Part shown: positions 25,510-34,379 of the stretch, piece by piece | Layout: each line of letters begins with the position of its first letter | How positions within the stretch are numbered: the first letter of the stretch is position 1 | Source: Nocardia rhizosphaerihabitans | GTDB taxonomy: Bacteria; Actinomycetota; Actinomycetes; Mycobacteriales; Mycobacteriaceae | DNA length: 64,000 nt | Direction: 5' to 3' | NCBI RefSeq assembly: GCF_014646295.1 | Contig: NZ_BMNE01000002.1 | Location: 683,440 to 747,439, forward strand | The notes under the pieces: generated by a model | The model's input: only the letters and a program-made list of their open reading frames with translations | The model's database searches: none | What the model was told of the DNA's origin: nothing | Position numbers and translations under genes: made by a program

Positions 25510-26022
25510 TCAACTCTCGTGCGCGAGCAACCACCGCTTCGCCTCGAGCCCCCACCGGAACCCACCCAGCTGACCGCCGATCCGCAACACCCGATGACAC
25601 GGCACGAACAACGCCGCCGCATTACGCGCGCACGCGTTCGCGGCAGCCCGGGTCGCGGCAGGCCGACCGGACAGCCCGGCGAACTCGGTATAGGTGACCG
25701 GCTCTCCCGCAGGCACCTTGCGCAGGATTTCCCAAGCGTGGGTGAGGAATTCACCCGAGTGCTGACGCACCGGGATCGAGTCGATCGCGGTCAGATCGCC
25801 CGCGTGATAGTCGATCACCGCCTGGGTGACCTCGCCGAGGGAGTCCCGCAGCCGCAGTTCGGTGGGACGCAACGAGGAATGGACGACGCGAGCCAGCTCG
25901 GTCGGATCGCCGGTCCAGCCCGAGGCGAGCACCGCGCCGTCGGTGTCGACGACGGCCGTGAACGGTCCGATCGGCGTGGGCACCGTCGCGACGTCGGCGA
26001 GGCGAGTGATGGTGGCAGTCAT
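25510..26022 (-). CDS. ogt: Methylated-DNA-protein cysteine methyltransferase
   Basis: Ogt removes O6-methyl groups from guanine by suicidal transfer to a cysteine. The 170-residue protein has the active site PCHRV with C142 and the following GGFRWGLEAKRWLLAHE typical of the family, as well as the helix-turn-helix region VTYTEFAGLSGRPAATRAAANA. It is 24 nt behind the ada-alkA gene on the same strand, as in Mycobacterium (alkA-ogt), so both form an alkylation repair operon. Confidence 0.95.
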   Translation of the reverse strand: MTATITRLADVATVPTPIGPFTAVVDTDGAVLASGWTGDPTELARVVHSSLRPTELRLRDSLGEVTQAVIDYHAGDLTAIDSIPVRQHSGEFLTHAWEILRKVPAGEPVTYTEFAGLSGRPAATRAAANACARNAAALFVPCHRVLRIGGQLGGFRWGLEAKRWLLAHES

Positions 26023-26046
26023 GGTTTTTCGCTTCCAGTCGAAGGT

Positions 26047-27498
26047 TCACACGTGGACGAGCACGGCGCCGCGATGCGCGAGCGCCCGCTTCCACAGATG
26101 CATGGACAGGTAGGAACGCCACGGCGCCCACCTGGTGGTGTTGTCGAGTTCGATGCCGGTCAGCGTCGCGCCCTGGCGGACCACCAGGTCGGTGCCGAGC
26201 AGGATGTCGGGATCGGCGAGCAGCCGCATGGTCACGTAGTCGGCGGTCCACGGCCCTACCCCGTCGAGCGCGAGCAGGTCGCGGCGCAGGTCGGCCGCGG
26301 TACGGCCGGTGTGCAGGGCCAGTTCTCCGTCGGCGATCGCCCGCGCGGCCGCGACGACGGCGGCGATGCGTCGCGCCGGTCCGGTGAGCACCTCGGCGCC
26401 GCGCTCCGCGATCACCGACGGCGTCGGGAACAGCTGGGGCACCGCCCCGTCGATCCGCTCGCCGAGTGCCGCCACCAACCGCGCCGTGTGGGTGGCCGCC
26501 GCCTGCACCGAGATCTGCTGGCCGATCATGGTGCGCAGCAACAACTCCGGACCGTCGAGGCAGCCGGGAACGCGAATGCCCGGCGTGAACCCGGCCGGGT
26601 CAGGATCGCCGATTCCCAGCGCGTCGTCGATGCCTTGCGGATCGGCGTCCAGATCCAGCAGATGCCGCACCCGCGCCACCGTCGGCGCGAGATCACGCAT
26701 GTCGCGCAGCGCCAGCTCGGCCCGCACATGTCCCGGCTGGAACGACAGCCGGATCGTCGCGTGCCCGTGCGGCGTGCGCAGGCTGCGCGTGTAGACGCCG
26801 TCTTCCCAGATCTCCATGCCCGGCACGGTGTGCGCCGAGAGGAACCAGGCCAGCCAGCCGGTGTCGAGTGGCTCCCGGTACGGCAGCCGCAAGGTCAGCA
26901 GGCCGGGCGTGGCCGGGGCGACGACATCCGAGCGCGGGGAACGTCGTGATTCGGTCCGCATGGTCGTCGGGCTCACCGCGAAGACCTCGCGGACGGTGTC
27001 GTTGAACTGGCGGATACTCGCGAACCCGGCCGCGAAGGCGATGTCGGACATCGGCATCTCGGTGGTCTGGATGAGCAGCCGCGCGGTGTGCGCGCGATGC
27101 GCCCTGGCCAGCGCGAGCGGGCCCGCGCCGAGTTCGGTGGTGAGCACCCGGGTGAGCTGACGCTGCGAATAGCCCAACGTCGCGGCCAGCGCCGGAACGC
27201 CACCGCGCTCGATCACCCCGTCCCCGATCAACCGCATGGCCCGCGCGGCCAGATCGGCCCGCACATTCCACAGCGGCGACCCGGGCGCGGCGTCCGGCAG
27301 GCACCGGCGGCAGGCGCGATACCCGGCCTGCTGCGCCGCCGCCGCGGTCGGTAAGAACGAGACGTTGGCGCGTTTGGGCGTGATCGCCGGGCACGAGGGC
27401 CTGCAGTAGATACCGGTCGTGCGCACCGCTGTGAAGAACTGCCCGTCGAAGCGGGAGTCCCGGGTCGACACCGCTCGGTAGCAGCGCTCGAAGTCCAT
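26047..27498 (-). CDS. alkA: Ada N-terminal domain fused to AlkA glycosylase
   Basis: A 483-residue three-part protein. Residues 1-80 are an Ada-type zinc methyl-acceptor domain with cysteines in GIYCRPSC and ACRRC; about 85-190 are an AraC-type DNA-binding domain (RQLTRVLTTELGAGPLALARA); the rest is an AlkA 3-methyladenine glycosylase with the helix-hairpin-helix LDGVGPWTADYV followed by a catalytic Asp region. It should sense methyl phosphotriesters, activate the operon and excise alkylated bases. ATG at 27498 (MDFERCYRAV) is the family N-terminus; GTG codons at 27522 and 27513 are alternatives. Confidence 0.93.
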   Translation of the reverse strand: MDFERCYRAVSTRDSRFDGQFFTAVRTTGIYCRPSCPAITPKRANVSFLPTAAAAQQAGYRACRRCLPDAAPGSPLWNVRADLAARAMRLIGDGVIERGGVPALAATLGYSQRQLTRVLTTELGAGPLALARAHRAHTARLLIQTTEMPMSDIAFAAGFASIRQFNDTVREVFAVSPTTMRTESRRSPRSDVVAPATPGLLTLRLPYREPLDTGWLAWFLSAHTVPGMEIWEDGVYTRSLRTPHGHATIRLSFQPGHVRAELALRDMRDLAPTVARVRHLLDLDADPQGIDDALGIGDPDPAGFTPGIRVPGCLDGPELLLRTMIGQQISVQAAATHTARLVAALGERIDGAVPQLFPTPSVIAERGAEVLTGPARRIAAVVAAARAIADGELALHTGRTAADLRRDLLALDGVGPWTADYVTMRLLADPDILLGTDLVVRQGATLTGIELDNTTRWAPWRSYLSMHLWKRALAHRGAVLVHV

Positions 27499-27653
27499 CG
27501 CCGTGATCGTCACGGGTACCACAATGCCCGCATCCCGATCGGGGTGCTAGCGGAAATCGGCCACTTATCCCCGAGGCTCCGCGACGGAATTTCGTCGCCG
27601 ATGAGGTCGCCCGGTCGGCATTGCGGCGTGCACCACCGACACGTCGGCGACTC

Positions 27654-27923
27654 TCAGCAGCAGCGGGTCGTCGGGTTTCGCTCGGCCTCGTCGTAGCGGT
27701 CGCGCCAGTACTGGCGCTCACTCGGCACCGGGCAGCCGGGGTGAGTGCGGCGCAGATGGTCGACGTAGCGCTGGTAGTCCTGCCCGCCGTTGATCGCGCT
27801 GTACCACCGGGCGACCCCGCGCACGCCCGCCCACAGCCGCGACAACAGTGCCCGCGTCGTGGCCGCAGGGGAGTGGACAGCCGATCCGACGAACCGGCCG
27901 TCCATCTCCCGCGACGCACTCAC
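27654..27923 (-). CDS. YbdD/YjiX family small protein, CstA partner
   Basis: An 89-residue protein of the YbdD/YjiX family (ARWYSAINGGQDYQRYVDHL, then HPGCPVPSERQYWRDRYDE). Such proteins are found next to CstA-type transporters and are thought to assist them. GTG at 27923 overlaps the cstA stop by 4 nt (GTGA), so translation is coupled. The C-terminus ends in a CC pair. Confidence 0.88.
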   Translation of the reverse strand: MSASREMDGRFVGSAVHSPAATTRALLSRLWAGVRGVARWYSAINGGQDYQRYVDHLRRTHPGCPVPSERQYWRDRYDEAERNPTTRCC

Positions 27924-30172
27924 GACACGTGCGCCGATCCGGGCGCGGTCACCTTGCCCTCGGCGATCAGCACATCCCACTCCTTCTGCACGTCCTTCTC
28001 CGCGGCGGTGGCGACAAAACCGCTGGGCGCGAAGATCTTCGACGGCTGCTCCTCGGTCTCGGAGCTCGACACCGTGCCCGAACGGATCGCCCGCGCGCAC
28101 ACGATCGCGCCGACCACGGTGACGATCAGCACCAGCACCGCGAACACGATCGAGAGCGTGCCCTGGATGAAGGTGTTGCGGATCGCGATGTCGACCTGCT
28201 CGGGTGTCTTCGCCGTCAGACAGCCCTTTCCCGCATCCTTGGCGGCCTGGCACAGGCTGTGCTGCTTCCAGTAGCCGAGCTTGGGATCGTCGGAGAAGAT
28301 CTTCTGCCACGACGCGGTCATCGTGACAAGCAGATCCCACGCCAGCGGAACACCCGGAATCCACGCCCACTTCCACTGCCCGCGCTTGACGATGATCGTC
28401 AGCACGACGGTCAGCGCGATCGCGGCGAGCAGCTGGTTGGCGATACCGAACAGCGGGTAGAGCGCGTTGATGCCGCCGAACGGATCGTTGACGCCCATCA
28501 GCAGCACGCCGCCCCAGCCGGCGACGACCAGCAGCGAGCACACCCACGCGCCGACCCGCCAGGACGGATCACGGAACTTCTTGAACCCGCCGCCGAAGTT
28601 GCCCAGCGCGTCCGAGACCAGGAACCGCGCGACACGGGTGCCCGCGTCGATCGTGGTGAGGATGAACAGCGCCTCGAACATGATCGCGAAGTGGTACCAG
28701 AACGCCTTCATCGACTCGCCGCCGAGGAACTTGTGGAAGACCTCGGAGATGCCGACCGCCAGGGTCGGCGCGCCACCGGTGCGCGAGATGATCGAGTTCT
28801 CACCCACATCGGAGGCCGCGTCGGCGAACAGCTCCGGCGTCGCGGGCGGGCCGGACAGGCCGAGCGTATTGGTATAGGCCGCAGCCTTTTCCGGGGTGCC
28901 GCCGGTGAGACCGAGCGGCGCGTTCATGCCGAAGTACAGGTGCTGATCGATGATCGAGGCCGTGATGATCGCCATCACCGCGACGAACGACTCCATCAGC
29001 ATGCCGCCGTAGCCGATCATCCTGGCATTGGATTCCTTGGCCAGCAGCTTGGGCGTCGTCCCCGAGGACACCAGCGCGTGGAAGCCCGACAGCGCACCAC
29101 AGGCGATGGTGATGAACAGGAACGGGAACAGGCTGCCCGCGAACGCGGGACCCGTTCCGGTGTGCGCGAATTCGGAGACCGCGGGCGCCTTCAGCACCGG
29201 CATGGTGATCAGGATGCCCGCCGCCAGCAGCACGATGGTGCCGACCTTCATGAATGTCGACAGGTAGTCGCGCGGGGCGAGCAGCAGCCACACCGGCAGC
29301 ACCGAGGCGAAGAAGCCGTAGGCGATCAGGCACCAGGCGATGGTGGTGCGCGAGAGGGTGAACCAGTCTGCGCCCCACTCGGTTTCGGACACCCAGCCGC
29401 CGCCGACGATCGCCGCCAGCAGCAGCACGATGCCGATCGCGGAGACCTCGCCGACCTTGCCGGGGCGCAGGAACCGCAGGTAGACGCCCATGAACAGGGC
29501 GATCGGGATGGTCATGGCGATGGAGAACACGCCCCACGGGCTCTCGCCGAGGGCGTTGACGACGACCAGCGCGAGCACCGCGAGCAGGATCGTCATGATG
29601 GCCAGGATCGCCACGATCGCGGCGACACCGCCGACCGCGCCCAGCTCGTCGCGGGCCATCTGCCCGAGGCTGCGGCCGCGCCTGCGCGTGGATGCCCACA
29701 GCACCAGGTAGTCCTGCACCGCGCCGGCGAACACGACGCCGACCACGATCCAGATCGTGCCGGGCAGGTAACCCATCTGCGCGGCGAGCACCGGGCCGAC
29801 CAGCGGCCCGGCGCCCGCGATGGCGGCGAAGTGGTGACCGTAGAGCACCCGCCGGTCCATCGGCATGAAATCTTTGCCGTTGTCGTAGATCTCGGCAGGC
29901 GTGGCGACGTCGTCGCGCGGCTTGGTGATCTTCCATTCGATGAACCGCGCGTAGAACCGGTACGCGATGATGTAGGTACAGACCGCCGCGATGACGATCC
30001 ACACCGCGTTGACCGACTCACCGCGCACGAACGCGAGGATCGCCCACGCGATGGCGCCGAGCACGGCGATCCCCGCGAACACGGCCTTCTTGGCGGGCGT
30101 GATCGGCGTGCGATCGACGACACCGACCGGAGGCAAGTCCGGGTCGGTCCGCAGATATTCGATGGTCGCCAT
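27920..30172 (-). CDS. cstA: CstA family transporter (carbon starvation protein)
   Basis: CstA/BtsT proteins import pyruvate and have been linked to peptide uptake during carbon starvation. The 750-residue protein has about 16-18 membrane helices and family motifs: HHFAAIAGAGPLVGPVLAAQ, GPVLAAQMGYLPGT and GVNDPFGGINALYPLFGIAN. ATG at 30172 follows AGGAGAG at 7 nt. Length is slightly greater than the Escherichia coli proteins owing to a C-terminal cytoplasmic tail. It is followed by the coupled YbdD gene. Regulation could involve a cAMP receptor protein, but no clear site was seen upstream. Confidence 0.94.
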   Translation of the reverse strand: MATIEYLRTDPDLPPVGVVDRTPITPAKKAVFAGIAVLGAIAWAILAFVRGESVNAVWIVIAAVCTYIIAYRFYARFIEWKITKPRDDVATPAEIYDNGKDFMPMDRRVLYGHHFAAIAGAGPLVGPVLAAQMGYLPGTIWIVVGVVFAGAVQDYLVLWASTRRRGRSLGQMARDELGAVGGVAAIVAILAIMTILLAVLALVVVNALGESPWGVFSIAMTIPIALFMGVYLRFLRPGKVGEVSAIGIVLLLAAIVGGGWVSETEWGADWFTLSRTTIAWCLIAYGFFASVLPVWLLLAPRDYLSTFMKVGTIVLLAAGILITMPVLKAPAVSEFAHTGTGPAFAGSLFPFLFITIACGALSGFHALVSSGTTPKLLAKESNARMIGYGGMLMESFVAVMAIITASIIDQHLYFGMNAPLGLTGGTPEKAAAYTNTLGLSGPPATPELFADAASDVGENSIISRTGGAPTLAVGISEVFHKFLGGESMKAFWYHFAIMFEALFILTTIDAGTRVARFLVSDALGNFGGGFKKFRDPSWRVGAWVCSLLVVAGWGGVLLMGVNDPFGGINALYPLFGIANQLLAAIALTVVLTIIVKRGQWKWAWIPGVPLAWDLLVTMTASWQKIFSDDPKLGYWKQHSLCQAAKDAGKGCLTAKTPEQVDIAIRNTFIQGTLSIVFAVLVLIVTVVGAIVCARAIRSGTVSSSETEEQPSKIFAPSGFVATAAEKDVQKEWDVLIAEGKVTAPGSAHVS

Positions 30173-30297
30173 CAGTCAACTCTCCTGGTATAACGCGCAG
30201 AGCCTTGGGGTGAAACATCGACAACGTAGCCGATCGGCCCAGCGCGCCGGACAGGATCACACACGTCCGCGGCCATTATGAAATTTTGTTCAGGCGC

Positions 30298-30708
30298 TCA
30301 TTCGCCGCGGTAGGTGCCGAAGCTCCAGAGGTTGCCTTCGGGGTCGGCGGCGCTGAAACCGCGGGAGCCGTAGTCCTCGTCGCGCAGGCCGCGAATGACG
30401 CGGGCGCCCGCCGCGACCGCGCGATCGTGCAGGGCATCGGGTTCGTCGGTGACCAGGTAGAGCGAGGCGACGCCGGCCGGTCGGGTGCCGAAGGGACTGT
30501 CGTCGCGGCCGGTGGAGCCGAACATGATGCCCCCGCCCGCGGGCCAGCGCAGTTCGCCGTGTTCGACGACCGAGGCGTCGTCCTCTCTGGCGTAGACCGC
30601 CGCGACTTCGAAACCGAAGGCGGTGGTGAGGAATTCGATCATGGCGCGAGCGTCGTCGAAGGCGAGGCAGGGCCACACGGTGGTCTGGGTATTGGTGGAA
30701 GTGTCCAT
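30298..30708 (-). CDS. VOC superfamily (glyoxalase/bleomycin-like) protein
   Basis: A 136-residue single-domain VOC protein with two beta-alpha-beta-beta-beta halves: PCLAFDDARAMIEFLTTAFG and EPDALHDRAVAAGARVIRG, then GFSAADPEGNLWSFGTYRGE. The terminal Glu-containing pattern DPEGNLWSFG is standard. The substrate cannot be told; members include dioxygenases, glyoxalases and antibiotic-binding proteins. It follows an AraC-type regulator by 4 nt on the same strand, so the two are co-transcribed. Confidence 0.87.
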   Translation of the reverse strand: MDTSTNTQTTVWPCLAFDDARAMIEFLTTAFGFEVAAVYAREDDASVVEHGELRWPAGGGIMFGSTGRDDSPFGTRPAGVASLYLVTDEPDALHDRAVAAGARVIRGLRDEDYGSRGFSAADPEGNLWSFGTYRGE

Positions 30709-30712
30709 GTCT

Positions 30713-31555
30713 TCAGCCTTCCGCCGCGGGGGCGTTCGGGTCTTGGACGGATGGAATCTCCTCGGCCAGCCAGGTCGTCGGTGCGCAGCCGGCGAGCTCG
30801 GCGAAGTCGCGGTTCAGGTGCGCCTGGTCGTAGTAGCCGCAGGCGGCGGCGACCTGGGCGATGGAGACATAGGACGGCGTGTTCGCGAGCATCCGGCGCG
30901 CCCGTTCGAAGCGGATGATCCGCGCCGCCAGTTTCGGGCTAGCGCCGAACTCGGCGGTGAACTTGCGGGTCAGGTGCTGGCGGCTCCAACCGATCCGCTC
31001 GGCCAGCGGGGTGATCTCGCAGGTGCCGCCGGTGCCGACCAGCGTGCGCCAGGCCCAGGTGAGTTCGGGGCCGGCGAGGGCTTCGGAGCGCGCGGCCGCG
31101 GTCAGCGCGCGATCGCAGGCGGCGAAGCGGCCGGGCCAATCCGGTTGCGACTGCACGGCATCGGCGAGTTGATCGCCCAACGGTCCACTGGCATCGGCAC
31201 ATTCGATCGACATGTCCCACAGTTCGCTCGCGGGCATCCCGAACAGGACCCGGCTGCCCAGCGGAGTCAGTTCGATCGCGACGCCTTCCTGGAAGCCGGT
31301 GTGCGCGATCATCGCCGGGGTAGCCTGCAACCCGCTCAGCACGCAGCGGTAGTTGCCGGGGGCCTGGTGCGGATCGGTCTGCTCGACGACGTCGATCGTG
31401 GGGCCGATGGCGACGATGAAGGTCATGTGCCGTGACGGCAGGCCCCGGTGCAGGCCGGGTTCGAATCCCGCGAGCCGGTAGCCGATATAGCGGTCGATGA
31501 ATGCCGCCAATATCGGCGCGGGGGCCGCGGTCACCACCTCCGTGGTCGCCTCCAT
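30713..31555 (-). CDS. AraC family transcriptional regulator
   Basis: A 280-residue regulator with an N-terminal DUF6597-type sensor region (RYIGYRLAGFEPGLHRGLPS) and a C-terminal AraC DNA-binding domain with two helix-turn-helix units (LAERIGWSRQHLTRKFTAEFG and SIAQVAAACGYYDQAHLNRDF). It is the first gene of a two-gene unit with the VOC protein and probably controls it. ATG at 31555 is the natural start. Confidence 0.9.
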   Translation of the reverse strand: MEATTEVVTAAPAPILAAFIDRYIGYRLAGFEPGLHRGLPSRHMTFIVAIGPTIDVVEQTDPHQAPGNYRCVLSGLQATPAMIAHTGFQEGVAIELTPLGSRVLFGMPASELWDMSIECADASGPLGDQLADAVQSQPDWPGRFAACDRALTAAARSEALAGPELTWAWRTLVGTGGTCEITPLAERIGWSRQHLTRKFTAEFGASPKLAARIIRFERARRMLANTPSYVSIAQVAAACGYYDQAHLNRDFAELAGCAPTTWLAEEIPSVQDPNAPAAEG

Positions 31556-31783
31556 ACGGTCACGCTACGCCGGAGACGGCCGCGGCGACCAGGGCTCGAG
31601 GACGGTCGTGACGGTGTGGCGTGACGCACGCGTCCCGGGTGCCCCTGCGGGGTAACCATTCTGTGAAGGTGCTCTCCGTGCCCAGCGCACGGCGGTGAGA
31701 TTTAGCACTCACAGGTCCGTGAGCTGTGGTTACGCGCACTCGTCCGGTTACCGTTGCGCCTTCGCCCAATCTCAGGAGGTGTC

Positions 31784-32695
31784 ATGCGGCGAGTTCGGTA
31801 CGAGCGCAGCGGTGGTCCGGAGGTGCTGGAGGTCGTCGCGGCCGAGGTGCCGGTGGCCGGTCCCGGTGAACTACTGGTCAAGGTCGAGGCTGTCGGGGTC
31901 ACCCTGTCGGCGATCCGGCGGATCAGTGGTCCGCAGGAGTTGCGGGCCGAGGTGGCCGGTGAGGTCGTCGCGGTCGGTGACGGGGTGGACGGATACGCGG
32001 AAGGTTACCGAGTCGTCGGCCTGTGCGCCGACGCCTACGCCGAGTACGTCGTGCTGCCCGCCGATCAGGCGTCCGCGATTCCCGACGGCGCCTCCGCGGT
32101 CGACGCGGTCGCGTTGATGCGCAGCGGTCTGGTCGCGCTCGGCGCGCTCGACACCGCCGCACCGCGCGAGGGCGAGACCGCCCTGATCACCGCTGCCGCC
32201 GGTGGCGTCGGCCACCTGGCCGTGCAGCTGGCCCGCGTCCGCGGTGCGGGCTGGGTCGTCGCCGCGGTGTCCGACGAGACCAAGGCCGATTTCGTGCGCG
32301 GCCTCGGCGCCGACGAGGTCGTCACCTACGACCGGCTGCAGGCCGCCAAGCAGGCCGACTTCGCCCTCGACGGCGTCGGCGGCACCGGTCTCGGTGCGGC
32401 GATCGGCGCGCTCGCCGAGGGCGGCCGGGTCGTCACCTACGGCACCGGCGGCGGACTCATCGACACCGAGGACCTGCTGGCAGGCGGCAAGACGCTGTCC
32501 GGTTTCCGCATCGGCCGCCTCGCCCAGCGCGACCCCGCCCGCTACGAGGACCTGCGCCAGGAGGTTTGGCAGTTCTACGCTTCCGGCCTGCTGCACCCGG
32601 TCGTGCACGCCGAGTTCTCGCTCGACGACGCCGCGGCCGCGCACGCGGTCATCGAGCAGCGCGTCAACCTGGGCAAGGTCGTCCTGGTTCCGTGA
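31784..32695 (+). CDS. Quinone oxidoreductase-like zinc-independent MDR protein
   Basis: A 303-residue medium-chain dehydrogenase/reductase of the quinone oxidoreductase group. It has the GroES-like half (VKVEAVGVTLSAIRRISG) and a Rossmann half with the NADPH site AAAGGVGHLAVQLARV. Structural zinc cysteines are absent, as in QOR-type members. ATG at 31784 is chosen because AGGAGG lies close upstream. A short repeat-like leader precedes it and ychF follows after 80 nt. Substrate unknown. Confidence 0.88.
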   Translation: MRRVRYERSGGPEVLEVVAAEVPVAGPGELLVKVEAVGVTLSAIRRISGPQELRAEVAGEVVAVGDGVDGYAEGYRVVGLCADAYAEYVVLPADQASAIPDGASAVDAVALMRSGLVALGALDTAAPREGETALITAAAGGVGHLAVQLARVRGAGWVVAAVSDETKADFVRGLGADEVVTYDRLQAAKQADFALDGVGGTGLGAAIGALAEGGRVVTYGTGGGLIDTEDLLAGGKTLSGFRIGRLAQRDPARYEDLRQEVWQFYASGLLHPVVHAEFSLDDAAAAHAVIEQRVNLGKVVLVP

Positions 32696-32775
32696 TCACC
32701 GTCGGCCCGCCCTGCCTGTGCGGGGCGGGTTCCGGTGGTTCGGCGGCAGGCCGCACCGCGTAGACTCTGCTCCTC

Positions 32776-33855
32776 GTGAGCCTCACCCTCGGAATCGTCG
32801 GCCTGCCCAACGTCGGAAAGTCGACGCTGTTCAACGCGCTGACCAAGAACGACGTGCTGGCCGCGAACTACCCGTTCGCGACCATCGAGCCCAACGTCGG
32901 CGTGGTCCCGCTGCCGGACCCGCGCCTGAACAAGCTGGCCGAGATCTTCGGTTCCGAGAAGATCGTGCCCGCCGTCGTGTCGTTCGTCGACATCGCGGGC
33001 ATCGTGAAGGGCGCCTCCGAGGGCGCGGGCCTGGGCAACAAGTTCCTGGCCAACATCCGTGAGGCCGACGCTATCTGCCAGGTGGTGCGCGTGTTCGCCG
33101 ACGACGACGTGGTGCACGTCGACGGTCGCGTCGATCCCACCGCCGACATCGAGGTCATCGAGACCGAGCTCATCCTCGCCGACCTGCAGACCCTCGAGAA
33201 GGCCATCCCGCGCCTCGAGAAGGAAGCCAAGGTCAAGAAGGACCGCAAGCCCCTGCTCGACGCCGCCAAGACTGCCCAGGAATTCCTCGACGCGGGCACC
33301 ACCCTCTTCGCGGCGGGCAAGAAGATCGACGCCGAACTGCTGCGCGAACTCTCGCTGCTCACCATCAAGCCGTTCCTCTACGTCTTCAACGCCGACGAGT
33401 CGATCCTCACCGACGAGGCCAAGGTCGCCGAACTCAAGGCCGCCGTCGCCCCCGCCGACGCCGTCTTCCTCGACGCCAAGGTCGAAGCCGAACTCCTGGA
33501 ACTCGACGACGAGTCCGCTCTCGAACTCCTCGAGTCCATCGGCCAGACCGAACCCGGCCTGCACGCCCTGGCCCGCGCCGGTTTCCACACCCTCGGCCTG
33601 CAGACCTACCTCACCGCAGGCCCCAAGGAAGCCCGAGCCTGGACCATCCACCAGGGCGACACGGCCCCCAAGGCCGCAGGCGTCATCCACACCGACTTCG
33701 AACGCGGCTTCATCAAGGCCGAACTCGTCGCCTACAACGACCTGGTCGACGCCGGTTCCATGGCAGCAGCCAAGGCCGCGGGCAAGGTCCGCATGGAAGG
33801 CAAGGACTACGTCATGGCGGACGGCGACGTCGTCGAGTTCCGCTTCAACGTGTAG
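32776..33855 (+). CDS. ychF: Redox-regulated ATPase YchF
   Basis: YchF is an Obg-like P-loop ATPase that binds ribosomes and influences stress responses. The 359-residue protein has the P-loop GLPNVGKST at the N-terminus, the G3-equivalent DIAGIVKGASEGAGLGN, a base-binding FNADES in place of NKxD, a coiled-coil insert, and a C-terminal TGS domain (TIHQGDTAPKAAGVIHTDFERGFIKAE region). GTG at 32776 begins the conserved SLTLGIVGLPN. In Mycobacterium it follows the DUF6542 gene directly; here about 16 kb intervene. Confidence 0.97.
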   Translation: MSLTLGIVGLPNVGKSTLFNALTKNDVLAANYPFATIEPNVGVVPLPDPRLNKLAEIFGSEKIVPAVVSFVDIAGIVKGASEGAGLGNKFLANIREADAICQVVRVFADDDVVHVDGRVDPTADIEVIETELILADLQTLEKAIPRLEKEAKVKKDRKPLLDAAKTAQEFLDAGTTLFAAGKKIDAELLRELSLLTIKPFLYVFNADESILTDEAKVAELKAAVAPADAVFLDAKVEAELLELDDESALELLESIGQTEPGLHALARAGFHTLGLQTYLTAGPKEARAWTIHQGDTAPKAAGVIHTDFERGFIKAELVAYNDLVDAGSMAAAKAAGKVRMEGKDYVMADGDVVEFRFNV

Positions 33856-33933
33856 TCGCTCGCGAGACCAGTTGTCCGCGTGAACATCGCGGGCGGCACG
33901 GGCTCCGGCTCCTCGGTGATGTCGACCCGGAAA

Positions 33934-33948
33934 ACTATGTCGCATAGT
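33934..33948. promoter_or_regulatory. BlaI-type operator upstream of blaI
   Basis: ACTATG TCG CATAGT is a perfect 6-bp dyad with a 3-nt spacer, 65 nt before the blaI start. It is preceded by AAA. The same arms recur at 35343-35357. BlaI/MecI repressors bind short dyads of this kind, so autoregulation is likely. Confidence 0.7.
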
Positions 33949-34013
33949 AGATTGGGCGTCCGGCATTTGGCGTGGTGACGTCGCCGGGAGGTGACATCCC
34001 GAATGGGGGAGCG

Positions 34014-34379
34014 ATGAAGGGGCTCGGGGCGCTCGAGAGCCAGGTGATGGCTGTGCTGTGGGAGGAGCCGGACGCGTTGTCGGTGCACGATCTGGTCGAT
34101 CGCCTGGACAACGGCGAGCGGACACCCGCGTACACCACGGTGCTGACGGTGGTGACGCACCTGTGGGAGAAGAACTGGGTCCGGCGGGAGAAGGTCGGTC
34201 GTTCCTACCGGTACCGGCCGACCCGGACTCGCGCCGAGGCGACCACTGATCTGCTGCGCGAGATCCTGGATGCCAGTCCGGATGCCCCCGCGGTGCTGTT
34301 GCACCTGGTGCGCACCGCCAGCGCGCGCGAGGTCGACGCGCTGCGCCGGGGGCTCTCCGACGATGCGCACGGCCCATGA
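34014..34379 (+). CDS. blaI: BlaI/MecI/CopY family repressor
   Basis: A 121-residue winged-helix repressor (LGALESQVMAVLWEEPDALSV, TPAYTTVLTVVTHLWEKNWV, GRSYRYRPTRT) with a helical C-terminal dimerisation part. In the family, the adjacent M56 sensor protease leads to its cleavage and derepression. ATG at 34014 is chosen because GGGGGAGC precedes it. It overlaps the M56 gene by 4 nt. A dyad operator lies upstream of this gene and another upstream of the following amidohydrolase gene, so the regulon probably includes both. Confidence 0.92.
   Translation: MKGLGALESQVMAVLWEEPDALSVHDLVDRLDNGERTPAYTTVLTVVTHLWEKNWVRREKVGRSYRYRPTRTRAEATTDLLREILDASPDAPAVLLHLVRTASAREVDALRRGLSDDAHGP

Noticed and set aside
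27848..30193. A 781-codon open frame on the plus strand opposite cstA
   Set aside because: High-GC genes leave long antisense open frames; the translation is Arg/Asp/His/Gln-rich low complexity without motifs, while cstA on the other strand is clearly the gene.
30173..30297. Possible CRP-type site before cstA (GATCACACA half)
   Set aside because: Only one half-site is seen, with no matching TGTGA at the required spacing.
31456..31470. CGGGTTCGAATCCCG, a typical tRNA T-arm sequence
   Set aside because: No acceptor stem, D-arm or anticodon arm could be placed around it, and it lies inside the AraC-type coding sequence where it encodes ordinary residues.
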